Assembly (NCBI GenBank): GCA_913063035.1
Contig: CAJXYS010000012.1
Location: 1 to 64,000 of the forward strand
Length of the DNA: 64,000 nt
From: an uncultured Maritimibacter sp.
GTDB taxonomy: Bacteria > Pseudomonadota > Alphaproteobacteria > Rhodobacterales > Rhodobacteraceae
Direction of reading: 5' to 3'
The first letter of the stretch is position 1. Every line of letters begins with the position of its first letter. Below, one piece after another: positions 20,753 to 29,498 of the stretch. The notes under the pieces are model-generated. The model was not told the DNA's origin. It worked only from the letters and a program-made list of their open reading frames with translations, and searched no databases. The position numbers and the translations under genes are program-made.

Positions 20753-21883
20753 ATGAGCATCATTCCAAGCTTCACCCTGGGCCTCGAAGAGGAATACCTC
20801 CTCGTCGACGCCGAGACGATGGACCTGGCCGAGACACCCGAGGGGCTGATCGAGGAATACCGGGCGGAGCTGCAGGACCAGGTCAGCCCCGAGTTCCTGC
20901 AATGCCAGGTGGAGGTCGGAACGCGGGTCTGCCGCGATATCCCCGGCGCCCGCGACGAGCTGAAGCGGCTGCGCGCCACGATCGCGCGGATCGCCGCGCG
21001 CCACGGGCTGGCGCCGCTCGCGGTCTCCTGCCACCCGACCGCCGACTGGAAGACCCAGCATCACACCGACCGCGACCGCTACAACGCGCTCGACCGCGAT
21101 CTCGCGGGGGTGGCGCGGCGGATGCTGATCTGCGGGATGCATGTGCATGTGGGCGTCGAATCCGACGAGATGCGGATCGACCTGATGAACCAGTTCACCT
21201 ATTTCCTACCGCATCTGCTGGCGCTCTCGACCTCGTCGCCCTTCTGGCAGGGCCAGGACACCGGGCTTGCCAGCTACCGCCTGACGGTCTTCGACAACCT
21301 GCCGCGCACCGGGCTGCCGCCGCGCTTCGCCAGCCATTCGGAATACGCGCGCTCGACCGGGACGATCGTCGGCACCGGGATCATCGAGGACACCACCAAG
21401 ATCTGGTGGGACATGCGCCCCTCGGCCCGCTTCCCGACGCTGGAGAGCCGGATCTGCGACGTCTCGCCCCGGCTCGAGCACACGCTGTCGATCGCGGCGC
21501 TGACGCAATGCATCATGCGGATGCTCTGGCGGCTGCGGGTCGCGAACCAGCGCTGGCGGATCTACGACACCTTTCTCGTGGGCGAGAACCGCTGGCGCGC
21601 GCAGCGCTACGGCACCGAGGAAGGGCTGATCGATTTCGGCCGCGGCGCCGTGGTGCCCTTCTCGGTGCTGGTCGAGGAGCTGATCGCGCTGGTGGAGGAA
21701 GACGCCGAGGCGCTCGGCTGCCTGGCCGAGGTCGAGGCCGCCCGCGACATCCTGGCCGCGGGCACCAGCGCCAGGCGGCAGCGCCGCGTCTTCGCGGCGG
21801 CCCGCGACGGCGGCGCCGACGACGCCGCGGCCTATCACGCGGTGATGCGGGCCCTGGCCGAGGAGTTTTCCGCCGATCTCTGA
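20753..21883 (+). CDS. Carboxylate-amine ligase, YbdK/GCS2 family
   Basis: A 376-residue member of the glutamate-cysteine ligase 2 family, ATP-dependent enzymes that join an amino group to a glutamate-type carboxylate; E. coli YbdK has weak glutamate-cysteine ligase activity. The N-terminal [14 protein letters not shown] is diagnostic, and [19 protein letters not shown] and [19 protein letters not shown] are other conserved blocks. The start at 20753 follows a purine-rich GGAGGGACGGGCGG. It sits between mmsA and the acyl-CoA dehydrogenase but has no evident link to valine degradation. Confidence 0.88.
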   Translation: MSIIPSFTLGLEEEYLLVDAETMDLAETPEGLIEEYRAELQDQVSPEFLQCQVEVGTRVCRDIPGARDELKRLRATIARIAARHGLAPLAVSCHPTADWKTQHHTDRDRYNALDRDLAGVARRMLICGMHVHVGVESDEMRIDLMNQFTYFLPHLLALSTSSPFWQGQDTGLASYRLTVFDNLPRTGLPPRFASHSEYARSTGTIVGTGIIEDTTKIWWDMRPSARFPTLESRICDVSPRLEHTLSIAALTQCIMRMLWRLRVANQRWRIYDTFLVGENRWRAQRYGTEEGLIDFGRGAVVPFSVLVEELIALVEEDAEALGCLAEVEAARDILAAGTSARRQRRVFAAARDGGADDAAAYHAVMRALAEEFSADL

Positions 21884-21900
21884 TCCGGGGGCGGCGGGGG

Positions 21901-21919
21901 GTTGCAAAACTCCTGCAAC
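21901..21919. promoter_or_regulatory. Inverted repeat upstream of the acyl-CoA dehydrogenase gene
   Basis: GTTGCA-N7-TGCAAC is a perfect six-base inverted repeat about 50 bases before the acyl-CoA dehydrogenase start, soon after the ligase gene ends. It contains TTGCAAAAC, also found in the lysR-mmsA promoter. It is a candidate operator for joint control of the two valine-degradation transcripts. Confidence 0.45.
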
Positions 21920-21967
21920 AATCGGTTATTAAACGGGCGTTCAATTCCCGCCCCGTGGAGGAATGTG

Positions 21968-23113
21968 ATGGATTTCGCAGCGACCGAGGAACAGACCGCG
22001 ATCTTCGACATGGCCCATGCCTTCGGCCAGGCCGAGATCGCGCCGCATGCCGCCGACTGGGAGAGGGCCGGCACCATCCCGAAGGATCTCTGGCCGAAAC
22101 TGGCCGCGCTTGGGCTTGGCGGCATCTATGTGCGCGAGGACTCGGGCGGATCGGGGCTCTCGCGGCTCGACGCGACGCTGATCTTCGAGGCGCTCTCGAT
22201 GGCCTGCCCCTCGGTCGCGGCGTTTCTCTCGATCCACAACATGTGCGCGGCGATGCTGGACAAGTTCGGTTCGGACGCGGTGCGCGATCGCTGGCTCGGC
22301 CCCGCGATCGGGATGGAGACCGTCTTCAGCTACTGCCTGACGGAACCCGGCTCGGGCTCCGACGCGGCGGCGCTGAAGACCAGGGCCGAGCGGACCAACG
22401 CCGGCTACAGCCTGACCGGAACCAAGGCTTTCATCTCGGGCGGCGGCTACTCGGACGCCTATATCGTCATGGCCCGCACGGGCACGGCCGGGCCGCGCGG
22501 CATCTCGGCGATCATCGTGCCGGACGGGACCGAGGGGCTGTCCTTCGGGGGGCTCGAGGACAAGATGGGCTGGCGGTCGCAGCCGACGCGGCAGGTCCAG
22601 TTCGACGCCTGCGCCGTGCCGACGGAGAACCTGCTCGGCGAGGAAGGGCGCGGCTTTTCCTATGCCATGGCCGGGCTCGACGGCGGGCGGCTCAACATCG
22701 CGGCCTGCGCGCTCGGCGGGGCACAGGCCGCGCTCGACGCGGCGCTGGCCTACATGGGGGAGCGCAAGGCCTTCGGCCAGCCGCTCGACCAGTTCCAGGC
22801 CCTGCAGTTCCGGCTGGCCGACATGGAGGTGAAGCTCCAGTCCGCCCGCACCTTCCTGCGCCAGGCGGCCTGGAAGCTCGACCGGGGCGCCCCGGATGCC
22901 ACGAAATTCTGCGCCATGGCCAAGCTCTACGTCACCGACCGCGCCTTCGAGGTCGCCAATGACTGCCTGCAGATGCATGGCGGCTATGGCTACCTGGCCG
23001 ATTACGGGATCGAGAAAATCGTGCGCGACCTGCGGGTGCACCAGATCCTCGAGGGCACCAACGAGATCATGCGCCTGATCGTGTCGCGGCAGATGCTGGA
23101 GGCCCGCGGCTGA
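21968..23113 (+). CDS. Acyl-CoA dehydrogenase, probably isobutyryl-CoA dehydrogenase
   Basis: A 381-residue FAD enzyme of the acyl-CoA dehydrogenase family. FSYCLTEPGSGSDAAALKT and TGTKAFISGGGYSD are FAD and substrate motifs, and the C-terminal HQILEGTNEIMRLIVSRQML contains the catalytic Glu. With HIBCH and mmsB following, its likely substrate is isobutyryl-CoA (valine to methacrylyl-CoA), although a short/branched-chain enzyme of broader range is possible. A GAGGAA precedes the ATG at 21968. The TGA stop overlaps the next ATG by one base. Confidence 0.88.
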   Translation: MDFAATEEQTAIFDMAHAFGQAEIAPHAADWERAGTIPKDLWPKLAALGLGGIYVREDSGGSGLSRLDATLIFEALSMACPSVAAFLSIHNMCAAMLDKFGSDAVRDRWLGPAIGMETVFSYCLTEPGSGSDAAALKTRAERTNAGYSLTGTKAFISGGGYSDAYIVMARTGTAGPRGISAIIVPDGTEGLSFGGLEDKMGWRSQPTRQVQFDACAVPTENLLGEEGRGFSYAMAGLDGGRLNIAACALGGAQAALDAALAYMGERKAFGQPLDQFQALQFRLADMEVKLQSARTFLRQAAWKLDRGAPDATKFCAMAKLYVTDRAFEVANDCLQMHGGYGYLADYGIEKIVRDLRVHQILEGTNEIMRLIVSRQMLEARG

Positions 23114-24156
23114 TGTCCGACATCCACATCCGCAAGGAGGGCCGGGCGGGCCGGATCACGCTGAACAGGCCCAAGGCGCTCAACGCGCTCTCCTATGCCA
23201 TGTGCCTCGAGGTCGAAAAGGCGCTGGACGCCTGGGCCGGCGACGACTCGGTCGCGCTGGTGCTGATCGACGCCGTGGGCGAAAAGGCGTTCTGCGCGGG
23301 CGGCGACATCCAGGAGATGTACGACACCGGCACGCGCGGCGATTACGATTACGGGCGCCGGTTCTGGCGCGACGAGTACCGGATGAACGCCAAGATGGCG
23401 GAATTCCCGAAACCGGTCGTCAGCCTGATGCAGGGGTTCACCATGGGCGGCGGCGTCGGCGTCGGCTGCCACGGATCGCACCGGGTCGTGGGCGAAAGCT
23501 CCAGGATCGCGATGCCGGAGTGCGGGATCGGCCTGGTGCCGGATGTCGGCGGCTCCTACCTGCTGGCGCGGGCGCCCGGGCGGCTTGGCGAGTATCTCGG
23601 CGCGACCGGGGCGCGGATGGGGCCGGCCGACGCGATCCTCGCGGGGTTCGCCGATCACTTCGTGCCCGAGCCGGGCTGGGCGGCGCTGACGGCCGAGCTG
23701 GTGGAGACCGGCGATGCCGGCGCCGTCGCCCGGCATGCCCGCACCGCGCCGGCCGCGATCCTGGCCGCGCGCCAGGTGGAGATCGACCTGCTGTTCAACG
23801 GCACGCTGGCCGATATCGACGCGGCCCTCGCGGCCGATGGCGGCGATTTCGCGGCCGAGACGCGCAAGGCGCTCGGGCGGAACGCGCCGCTCTCGATGGC
23901 CTGCGCCATCGAGATGGTCCGGCGGCTGCGCGGCGGCGCGGGCATCCGCGACGCGCTGACGCTGGAGTACCGCTTTACCTATCGCAGCATGGAAGAGGCG
24001 GATTTCCTCGAGGGCATCCGCGCGCTGATCATCGACAAGGACAAGACGCCGAAATGGCGCCACGCCGGCCCCGCCGAGGTGACCGAGGCCGAGGTTGCGC
24101 ACATGCTCTCGCCGCTCGGTGCGGCGGGCCTGAAACTGGAGGAGGAGCTGTCATGA
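23113..24156 (+). CDS. 3-hydroxyisobutyryl-CoA hydrolase (crotonase superfamily)
   Basis: A 347-residue crotonase-fold protein that should release 3-hydroxyisobutyrate from its CoA thioester in valine degradation. AFCAGGDIQEMYDTG, QGFTMGGGVGVGCHGSHRVV and MPECGIGLVPDVGGSYLLAR match the HIBYL-CoA hydrolase branch rather than ordinary enoyl-CoA hydratases, and the protein is longer than a plain hydratase (about 260). No separate methacrylyl-CoA hydratase is seen in the window. It overlaps the dehydrogenase stop by one base and the mmsB start by four bases. Confidence 0.87.
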   Translation: MSDIHIRKEGRAGRITLNRPKALNALSYAMCLEVEKALDAWAGDDSVALVLIDAVGEKAFCAGGDIQEMYDTGTRGDYDYGRRFWRDEYRMNAKMAEFPKPVVSLMQGFTMGGGVGVGCHGSHRVVGESSRIAMPECGIGLVPDVGGSYLLARAPGRLGEYLGATGARMGPADAILAGFADHFVPEPGWAALTAELVETGDAGAVARHARTAPAAILAARQVEIDLLFNGTLADIDAALAADGGDFAAETRKALGRNAPLSMACAIEMVRRLRGGAGIRDALTLEYRFTYRSMEEADFLEGIRALIIDKDKTPKWRHAGPAEVTEAEVAHMLSPLGAAGLKLEEELS

Positions 24157-25022
24157 AGATCGGGTTCATCGGGTTGGGCAACATGGGCGCGCCGATGGCG
24201 CGGAACCTGGCCGCGGCCGGCCACGAGGTGACGGGCTTCGACCTGGCCGCACCCTGCCCCGAAGGCGTCGCGCAGGCCGCCAGCGCGGCCGCGGCCGCCG
24301 CCGGGCGCGCGGTGGTCGTGACCATGCTGCCCAACGGCGACATCCTGCGCCGCGTGGCCGCCGAGATCATCCCGGCCATGCAAGAGGGCGCGGTGTTCCT
24401 CGACTGTTCCACCGTCGACGTGGCCAGCGCCCGCGCGGTGGCCGAACAGGCCCGGGCGGCCGGGCTCTCGGCGCTGGACGCGCCGGTCTCGGGCGGGGTC
24501 GGCGGCGCCGAAGCGGGGACGCTCACCTTCATGGTGGGCGGCGACGAGACCGGCTTCGGCACGGCGAAACCGCTTTTCGAGATCATGGGCCAGAAGGCCG
24601 TCTATTGCGGCCCCTCGGGCAACGGCCAGGCGGCCAAGATCTGCAACAACATGATCCTGGGCGCGACGATGGCCGTGACCTGCGAGGCCTTCGCCCTGGC
24701 CGACCGCCTGGGGCTCGACCGGCAGGCGATGTATGACGTGGTCTCCACCTCGTCGGGGCAGAGCTGGTCGATGACCACCTATTGCCCCGCCCCGGGCGTC
24801 GGGCCGAAATCGCCGGCCGACAACGCCTACACCCCCGGCTTCGCCGCCGAGTTGATGCTGAAGGATCTGCGGCTCGCTGCCCAGGCCGCCGCCGAGGCCG
24901 GGGCCGAGACCCCCATGGGCACCTGCGCGCTGGATCTTTACGCCACCTTCGTCGAGGAGGAGGACGGCAAGGGCCGCGATTTCTCGGCGCTGCTGCCGCG
25001 GCTCGAGAAGCGGGGCGGCTGA
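24153..25022 (+). CDS. mmsB: 3-hydroxyisobutyrate dehydrogenase
   Basis: A 289-residue NAD-dependent beta-hydroxyacid dehydrogenase oxidising 3-hydroxyisobutyrate to methylmalonate semialdehyde, the substrate of MmsA. It has the Rossmann motif IGFIGLGNMGAPMARNL at the N-terminus, the substrate motif DAPVSGGVGGAEAGTLTFM at about 109-127, and GNGQAAKICNNMILG with the catalytic Lys near residue 158-160. It overlaps the preceding hydrolase gene by four bases (ATGA) and is last in the three-gene unit. Confidence 0.93.
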   Translation: MKIGFIGLGNMGAPMARNLAAAGHEVTGFDLAAPCPEGVAQAASAAAAAAGRAVVVTMLPNGDILRRVAAEIIPAMQEGAVFLDCSTVDVASARAVAEQARAAGLSALDAPVSGGVGGAEAGTLTFMVGGDETGFGTAKPLFEIMGQKAVYCGPSGNGQAAKICNNMILGATMAVTCEAFALADRLGLDRQAMYDVVSTSSGQSWSMTTYCPAPGVGPKSPADNAYTPGFAAELMLKDLRLAAQAAAEAGAETPMGTCALDLYATFVEEEDGKGRDFSALLPRLEKRGG

Positions 25023-25026
25023 GACC

Positions 25027-25689
25027 TTGGGCTGGACGGCGCGTGCCACCGGGCTGGACGGCTTCGAACCGGCGACGCTGGCGCGGCTGGAACGCCTCGC
25101 CCCAAAGCGCGTGCCGCGTGGCACGGTGCTCTTCCAGCCGGGCGACACGGTCCAGGGCTTCGTGGTCATGCTCTCGGGACGGGTGGAGGTCTACCTCACG
25201 GGGCCGGGTGGGCGCGAGATCCTGCTCTACGCCGTGGCGCCGGGCCAGTCCTGCGTGCAGTCCACGCTGGGGCTCCTGGGCGGCGAGGCCTATAGCGGCG
25301 AGGCCGTCGCCACCGAAGACAGCGAACTGGTCCTGATCCCGCGCGACGCCTTTCTGGCCCTGACCGCCGACAGCGCGGCCTTCCGCAGCTTCGTCTTCGG
25401 CGCCTTCGCGCAGCGGGTCCAGGGGATGATGCACCTTCTCGAACGCGTGGCCTTCCAGAAGGTCGAGGCCCGGCTTGCCGCGGCGCTGCTGGACCGGGCG
25501 GACGCGGCCGGGCGCATCACGGCCACCCACCAGGACATGGCCGCGCGCGTGGGCACCGCCCGCGAGGTTGTCTCTCGCCGCCTGGAAAGCTTCGAGAAGC
25601 GTGGCTGGCTCAAGCGCGACCGCGGGGCGGTCACCCTGACCGATCGCGGCGCGCTGGTCGCCCTCGCCGGTCTCGCCCCCGAACGGTGA
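25027..25689 (+). CDS. Crp/Fnr-family transcriptional regulator
   Basis: A 220-residue protein with a cyclic-nucleotide-like beta barrel (about 15-120), a dimer helix, and a C-terminal HTH at about 165-195 with MAARVGTAREVVSRRLESF. The recognition helix has the Fnr-type pattern E180, S183, R184. The N-terminal Fe-S cysteine cluster of Fnr is absent; Cys76 is the only Cys. TTG at 25027 is the first possible start in this frame, five bases after mmsB. A GTGAC-N4-GTCAC dyad overlaps its stop codon and precedes the DUF2892 gene, its probable target. The signal is unknown; a sulfur or thiol signal is a guess from the neighbours. Confidence 0.87.
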   Translation: MGWTARATGLDGFEPATLARLERLAPKRVPRGTVLFQPGDTVQGFVVMLSGRVEVYLTGPGGREILLYAVAPGQSCVQSTLGLLGGEAYSGEAVATEDSELVLIPRDAFLALTADSAAFRSFVFGAFAQRVQGMMHLLERVAFQKVEARLAAALLDRADAAGRITATHQDMAARVGTAREVVSRRLESFEKRGWLKRDRGAVTLTDRGALVALAGLAPER

Positions 25690-25699
25690 CCGGAGTCAC
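25686..25699. promoter_or_regulatory. Crp/Fnr-type dyad before the DUF2892 gene
   Basis: GTGAC-CGGA-GTCAC is a perfect 14-base dyad with the Crp/Fnr spacing. It overlaps the stop of the Crp/Fnr-family gene and lies about 75 bases before the DUF2892 start. A start site about 41 bases downstream of its centre would put a -10 region in the TTTTAACGTAT stretch (25725-25735), a plausible class II promoter. Binding by the adjacent regulator is inferred. Confidence 0.6.
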
Positions 25700-25773
25700 A
25701 GACCGGCGGGGCGTTTTCTGGCAGTTTTAACGTATCAGCCCGGATCGCCGGGCCCATCGATTCGGAGGACAGC

Positions 25774-25971
25774 ATGTTCCAGAAAAACGTCGGCACCATC
25801 GACCGCGCCCTGCGCATTCTCGTCGGGCTCGCCCTGCTCGCGGGCTTCTTCCTGAACGCCGAGGCCAGCTATCGCTGGCTTTACCTGATCGGGATCGTCC
25901 CGCTGGCCACGGGCCTGATGTCGAGCTGCCCGGTCTATTCCATCTTCGGCATCAAGACCTGCAAGGGCTGA
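25774..25971 (+). CDS. Small DUF2892 inner-membrane protein (YgaP transmembrane-domain type)
   Basis: A 65-residue protein with two predicted membrane helices (about 12-28 and 34-50). It ends with a conserved Cys-containing tail, SSCPVYSIFGIKTC, with Cys52 and Cys63. DUF2892 is the membrane half of E. coli YgaP, where it is fused to a rhodanese; here it is free-standing. It lies 85 bases after a Crp/Fnr-family gene with a Crp-type dyad between. A role in handling sulfane sulfur or thiocyanate-like species at the membrane is an inference from YgaP. Confidence 0.85.
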   Translation: MFQKNVGTIDRALRILVGLALLAGFFLNAEASYRWLYLIGIVPLATGLMSSCPVYSIFGIKTCKG

Positions 25972-26014
25972 ACCGCCGCGCCCGGCCCGGCGGGCCACCG
26001 CCGGGCCGGGCCGG

Positions 26015-28873
26015 TCATTCCGCCGCCACGCGCCGCGCGGCAAGGATGTCCTTGAGATAACGACCGGTGTGGCTGCGGGCGACCGCGGCCACCTCTTCGG
26101 GCGTGCCCTCGGCGACGATCTCGCCGCCGCCATCGCCACCCTCGGGCCCGATGTCGATGATCCAGTCGGCGGTCTTGATCACGTCGAGATTATGCTCGAT
26201 GACGATGACGGTATTCCCAGATTCCACAAGCTCGTGAAGCACTTCCAGGAGTTTCTTCACGTCCTCGAAATGCAGGCCCGTGGTGGGCTCGTCGAGGATG
26301 TAGAGCGTCCGCCCCGTTGACCGCTTCGCCAGCTCCTTGGACAGCTTCACCCGCTGCGCCTCGCCGCCCGAGAGAGTCGTGGCCTGCTGGCCCACCTTGA
26401 TGTAGCCGAGCCCCACCCGCATCAGCGCATCCATCTTCTCGCGGATCGACGGCACCGCCTTGAAGAAGTCCTGCGCCTCTTCGACGGTCATCTCGAGCAC
26501 GTCGGCGATGGACTTGCCCTTGAAGGTCACTTCCAGCGTCTCGCGGTTGTACCGCGCGCCGTTGCAGCTCTCGCAGGTGACATAGACGTCGGGGAGGAAG
26601 TGCATCTCGATCTTGATGACCCCGTCGCCCTGGCAGGCCTCGCAGCGCCCGCCCTTGACGTTGAAGCTGAAGCGCCCCGGCTTGTAGCCGCGCGCCTTGG
26701 CCTCGGGCAGGCCCGCGAACCAGTCGCGGATCGGCGTGAAGGCCCCGGTGTAAGTCGCTGGATTCGAACGTGGAGTCCGCCCGATAGGGCGCTGGTCGAT
26801 ATCGATGACCTTGTCGAGATGCTCCAGCCCGCGGATCGTCTCGCAGGGGGCCGGCGTCTGCCGGGCGCCGTTCAGCCGCATCGAGGCGGTCTTGAACAGG
26901 GTCTCGATCGTCAGGGTCGATTTCCCACCGCCCGAGACGCCGGTGACGCAGACGAAGCGGCCCAGCGGGAATTCGACCGTGACGTCCTGCAGGTTGTTGC
27001 CACTGGCCTTTTCGACGGTCACCGCGCGATCATTTCCGGCGCGCCGGGTTTCGGGAACCGCGATTTCCCGCGTGCCGGTCAGGTACTGGCCGGTGATCGA
27101 GGCCGGGTCGGCGGCGATATCCTCGGGCGTGCCCTGGGCGACGATATGCCCGCCATGCACGCCCGCGCCCGGTCCGATGTCCAGCACGTGGTCGGCCTCG
27201 CGGATCGCCTCTTCGTCATGCTCGACGACGATCACCGTGTTGCCCTGGTCGCGCAGGTTCTTGAGCGTCGTCAGCAGGCGGTCGTTGTCGCGCTGATGCA
27301 GCCCGATCGAGGGCTCGTCCAGCACGTAGAGCACCCCCGTCAGCCCCGAGCCGATCTGGCTGGCCAGCCGGATACGCTGGCTTTCGCCGCCCGAGAGCGT
27401 GCCGGCGTTGCGGCTGAGCGTCAGGTATTCGAGGCCGACATTGTTCAGGAATCCGAGCCGTTCGCGAATTTCCTTTAGGATCGCGCGGGCGATCTCGTTC
27501 TTCTGGTCGGTCAGGTGCCGGGGCACGGTTTCGCACCAGGCCCAGGCCTCCTTGATGGATTTCTCGACCACCTCGCCCACATGCAGCCCCGCGATCTTCA
27601 CCGCCAGCGCCTCTGGCTTCAGCCGGTAGCCGCCGCAGGCGCCGCAGGGGCGGTTGTTCTGGTAGCGTTCGAACTCCTCGCGCACCCAGGCACTGTCGGT
27701 CTCGCGCCAGCGGCGCTGCATGTTGGGGATCACGCCCTCGAAGGCACGGGTCACCTGGTAGACCCGGCCGCCCTCATCGTAGCGGAACTTGATCTCTTCC
27801 TCGCCCGATCCGTAGAGCATCACCTGCCGAACGTCATCCGGCAGGTCGCGCCAGGCGGTGTGCGGCGCGAAGCCGTAATGCGCCGCGATGGCCTCGATCG
27901 TCTGCAGGAAATAGGGCGACTTGCCCTTGCGCCAGGGCGCGAGTGCCCCGTCATAGAGCGTCAGCCGCTCGTCCGGCACGACGAGCTTCGGGTCGAAGAA
28001 CAGCTCCACCCCGAGCCCGTCGCAGGACGGGCAGGCGCCGAAGGGCGCGTTGAAGGAAAAGAGCCGCGGCTCGATCTCGGGAATGGTGAAGCCCGAGACC
28101 GGGCAGGCGAAATTTTCCGAGAAGGTGATGCGTTCCGGATCGTCCTCGCGCGGGGCGGTCTCCAGCACCGCGATGCCGGATGCCAGGTCGAGCGCGGTGC
28201 GGAAACTGTCGGCGAGCCGCGTCTCCATCCCCTCGCGCACCACGATGCGATCCACCACCACGTCGATGTCGTGGCGGAACTTCTTGTCGAGCGTCGGCGG
28301 ATCGTCGAGTTCGTGGAACGCGCCGTCGACCTTCACACGCTGGAAACCCTGCTTTCGCAGCTCCAGGAATTCCTTGCGGTATTCGCCCTTGCGGTCGCGC
28401 ACGATGGGCGCCAGCAGGTAGGCGCGCGTGCCCTCCTCCATCGTCATGACGCGGTCAACCATGTCCTGGACCTGCTGTGCCTCGATCGGCAGGCCGGTCG
28501 CGGGCGAATAGGGCGTGCCGACCCGCGCGAAGAGCAGCCGCAGGTAATCGTAGATCTCGGTCACCGTGCCGACGGTGGAGCGCGGGTTCTTCGAGGTCGT
28601 CTTCTGCTCGATGGAGATCGCCGGGCTGAGCCCCGCGATATGATCCACGTCCGGCTTCTCCATCATGTCGAGGAACTGGCGGGCGTAGGCGCTGAGGCTT
28701 TCGACGTAGCGGCGCTGTCCCTCGGCATAGATCGTGTCGAAGGCGAGCGAGGATTTCCCGGACCCGCTGAGCCCGGTTATCACCACCAGCTTGTCGCGCG
28801 GGATGTCGACATCCACGTCCTTGAGATTGTGCTCGCGGGCACCCCGCACTTCGATCTGCTTGAGCTCGGCCAT
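26015..28873 (-). CDS. uvrA: UvrABC excinuclease subunit A
   Basis: A 952-residue nucleotide-excision-repair ATPase that scans DNA for damage with UvrB. Both ABC halves are present: Walker A motifs [14 protein letters not shown] near the start and [15 protein letters not shown] near residue 640, ABC signatures [13 protein letters not shown] and [11 protein letters not shown], and zinc-finger Cys pairs [15 protein letters not shown] and CEACQGDG. The second Walker A has Gly where Ser is commoner. The start at 28873 follows GGAGGG. A LexA box lies 65-79 bases upstream, indicating SOS induction. It separates the DUF2892 gene from the rhodanese gene. Confidence 0.96.
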   Translation of the reverse strand: MAELKQIEVRGAREHNLKDVDVDIPRDKLVVITGLSGSGKSSLAFDTIYAEGQRRYVESLSAYARQFLDMMEKPDVDHIAGLSPAISIEQKTTSKNPRSTVGTVTEIYDYLRLLFARVGTPYSPATGLPIEAQQVQDMVDRVMTMEEGTRAYLLAPIVRDRKGEYRKEFLELRKQGFQRVKVDGAFHELDDPPTLDKKFRHDIDVVVDRIVVREGMETRLADSFRTALDLASGIAVLETAPREDDPERITFSENFACPVSGFTIPEIEPRLFSFNAPFGACPSCDGLGVELFFDPKLVVPDERLTLYDGALAPWRKGKSPYFLQTIEAIAAHYGFAPHTAWRDLPDDVRQVMLYGSGEEEIKFRYDEGGRVYQVTRAFEGVIPNMQRRWRETDSAWVREEFERYQNNRPCGACGGYRLKPEALAVKIAGLHVGEVVEKSIKEAWAWCETVPRHLTDQKNEIARAILKEIRERLGFLNNVGLEYLTLSRNAGTLSGGESQRIRLASQIGSGLTGVLYVLDEPSIGLHQRDNDRLLTTLKNLRDQGNTVIVVEHDEEAIREADHVLDIGPGAGVHGGHIVAQGTPEDIAADPASITGQYLTGTREIAVPETRRAGNDRAVTVEKASGNNLQDVTVEFPLGRFVCVTGVSGGGKSTLTIETLFKTASMRLNGARQTPAPCETIRGLEHLDKVIDIDQRPIGRTPRSNPATYTGAFTPIRDWFAGLPEAKARGYKPGRFSFNVKGGRCEACQGDGVIKIEMHFLPDVYVTCESCNGARYNRETLEVTFKGKSIADVLEMTVEEAQDFFKAVPSIREKMDALMRVGLGYIKVGQQATTLSGGEAQRVKLSKELAKRSTGRTLYILDEPTTGLHFEDVKKLLEVLHELVESGNTVIVIEHNLDVIKTADWIIDIGPEGGDGGGEIVAEGTPEEVAAVARSHTGRYLKDILAARRVAAE

Positions 28874-28937
28874 CGGACCCTCCGGTCAATGGGTTAAGAC
28901 ATAGGGGAACGCGCCCGAGTCTCCAACCCGAATTTGA

Positions 28938-28952
28938 GAACATAGCGCGAAC
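28938..28952 (-). promoter_or_regulatory. LexA (SOS) box upstream of uvrA
   Basis: Read toward uvrA the site is GTTC-GCGCTAT-GTTC, a perfect match to the alphaproteobacterial LexA direct repeat GTTC-N7-GTTC. It lies 65-79 bases upstream of the uvrA start, and a CTATGT resembling a -10 element falls partly inside it. uvrA is a standard SOS gene, so repression by LexA is well supported. Confidence 0.82.
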
Positions 28953-28982
28953 TTCCGCGCGGCCCCGGCACCCGGGTGGGCC

Positions 28983-29007
28983 TTGATATATTCTGATGTT
29001 GATATAT
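28983..29007. promoter_or_regulatory. A+T-rich direct repeat, candidate operator of the rhodanese gene
   Basis: The word TTGATATAT occurs twice (28983-28991 and 28999-29007), a 16-base period, in a strongly A+T-rich patch inside a GC-rich genome. It lies 59-83 bases before the rhodanese start. ATTC-N8-ATAT within it partly resembles the site of SqrR/BigR, ArsR-type persulfide sensors that control rhodanese and sulfide genes in related bacteria. No such regulator gene is in the window. Confidence 0.45.
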
Positions 29008-29065
29008 ATTAGCGGCCAAAGGGCGCGCGACGCGCCATCCACGCGCTCACCCGAGGAGTAAGCCC

Positions 29066-29428
29066 ATGTTTTCCCTTCTGAACGCCCGCAAGACCACTGC
29101 CGGGCTGTCGCCCCGAGATGCCGTGGCCCGCGCCGCCGAGGATCGGCTGACGCTGATCGACGTGCGTGGCCATGACGAACTGGCCCGGACCGGCAAGGCC
29201 GCGGGGGCCGTGCATATCCCGCTCATGCTGCTGCAATCGCAGGCCGACCCGCGCCACCCCGAGTTCCACCCCGCCCTTTCGGCCGGGCAGCCCGTGGCCG
29301 TCTACTGCGCCTCCGGGGCGCGGTCCGGGCTGGCCAAGCAGATGCTGGAAGGCTTCGGCTTCGCCGAGGTCCACAATATCGGCGGGCTGGGCGACTGGAC
29401 CGGCGCCGGCGGCCCGCTGGAGCGCTGA
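29066..29428 (+). CDS. Single-domain rhodanese (sulfurtransferase)
   Basis: A 120-residue rhodanese. The active-site loop YCASGARS has Cys81 as the persulfide-carrying nucleophile in the CxxGxR form, and LIDVRGHDE and GAVHIPLML are the other family motifs. It moves sulfane sulfur from donors such as thiosulfate to thiols or cyanide. There is no signal peptide. An A+T-rich repeat lies upstream, and a bidirectional terminator separates it from lpd. The DUF2892 protein on the other side of uvrA is the type of domain fused to rhodanese in YgaP. Confidence 0.9.
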   Translation: MFSLLNARKTTAGLSPRDAVARAAEDRLTLIDVRGHDELARTGKAAGAVHIPLMLLQSQADPRHPEFHPALSAGQPVAVYCASGARSGLAKQMLEGFGFAEVHNIGGLGDWTGAGGPLER

Positions 29429-29446
29429 CCGCCCGCACGAGACGCG

Positions 29447-29479
29447 AAAGGCCCGCGCCAACAGGACGCGGGCCTTTTT
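29447..29479. terminator. Bidirectional intrinsic terminator between rhodanese gene and lpd
   Basis: An 11-pair stem AAAGGCCCGCG/CGCGGGCCTTT with a nine-base loop runs into TTTTT on the plus strand and has the matching A tract on the other side. It follows the rhodanese stop by about 20 bases and also lies about 20 bases past the lpd stop on the minus strand, so it can end both transcripts. Confidence 0.85.
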
Positions 29480-29498
29480 CCTGCCGCGGCGGCGCGGG

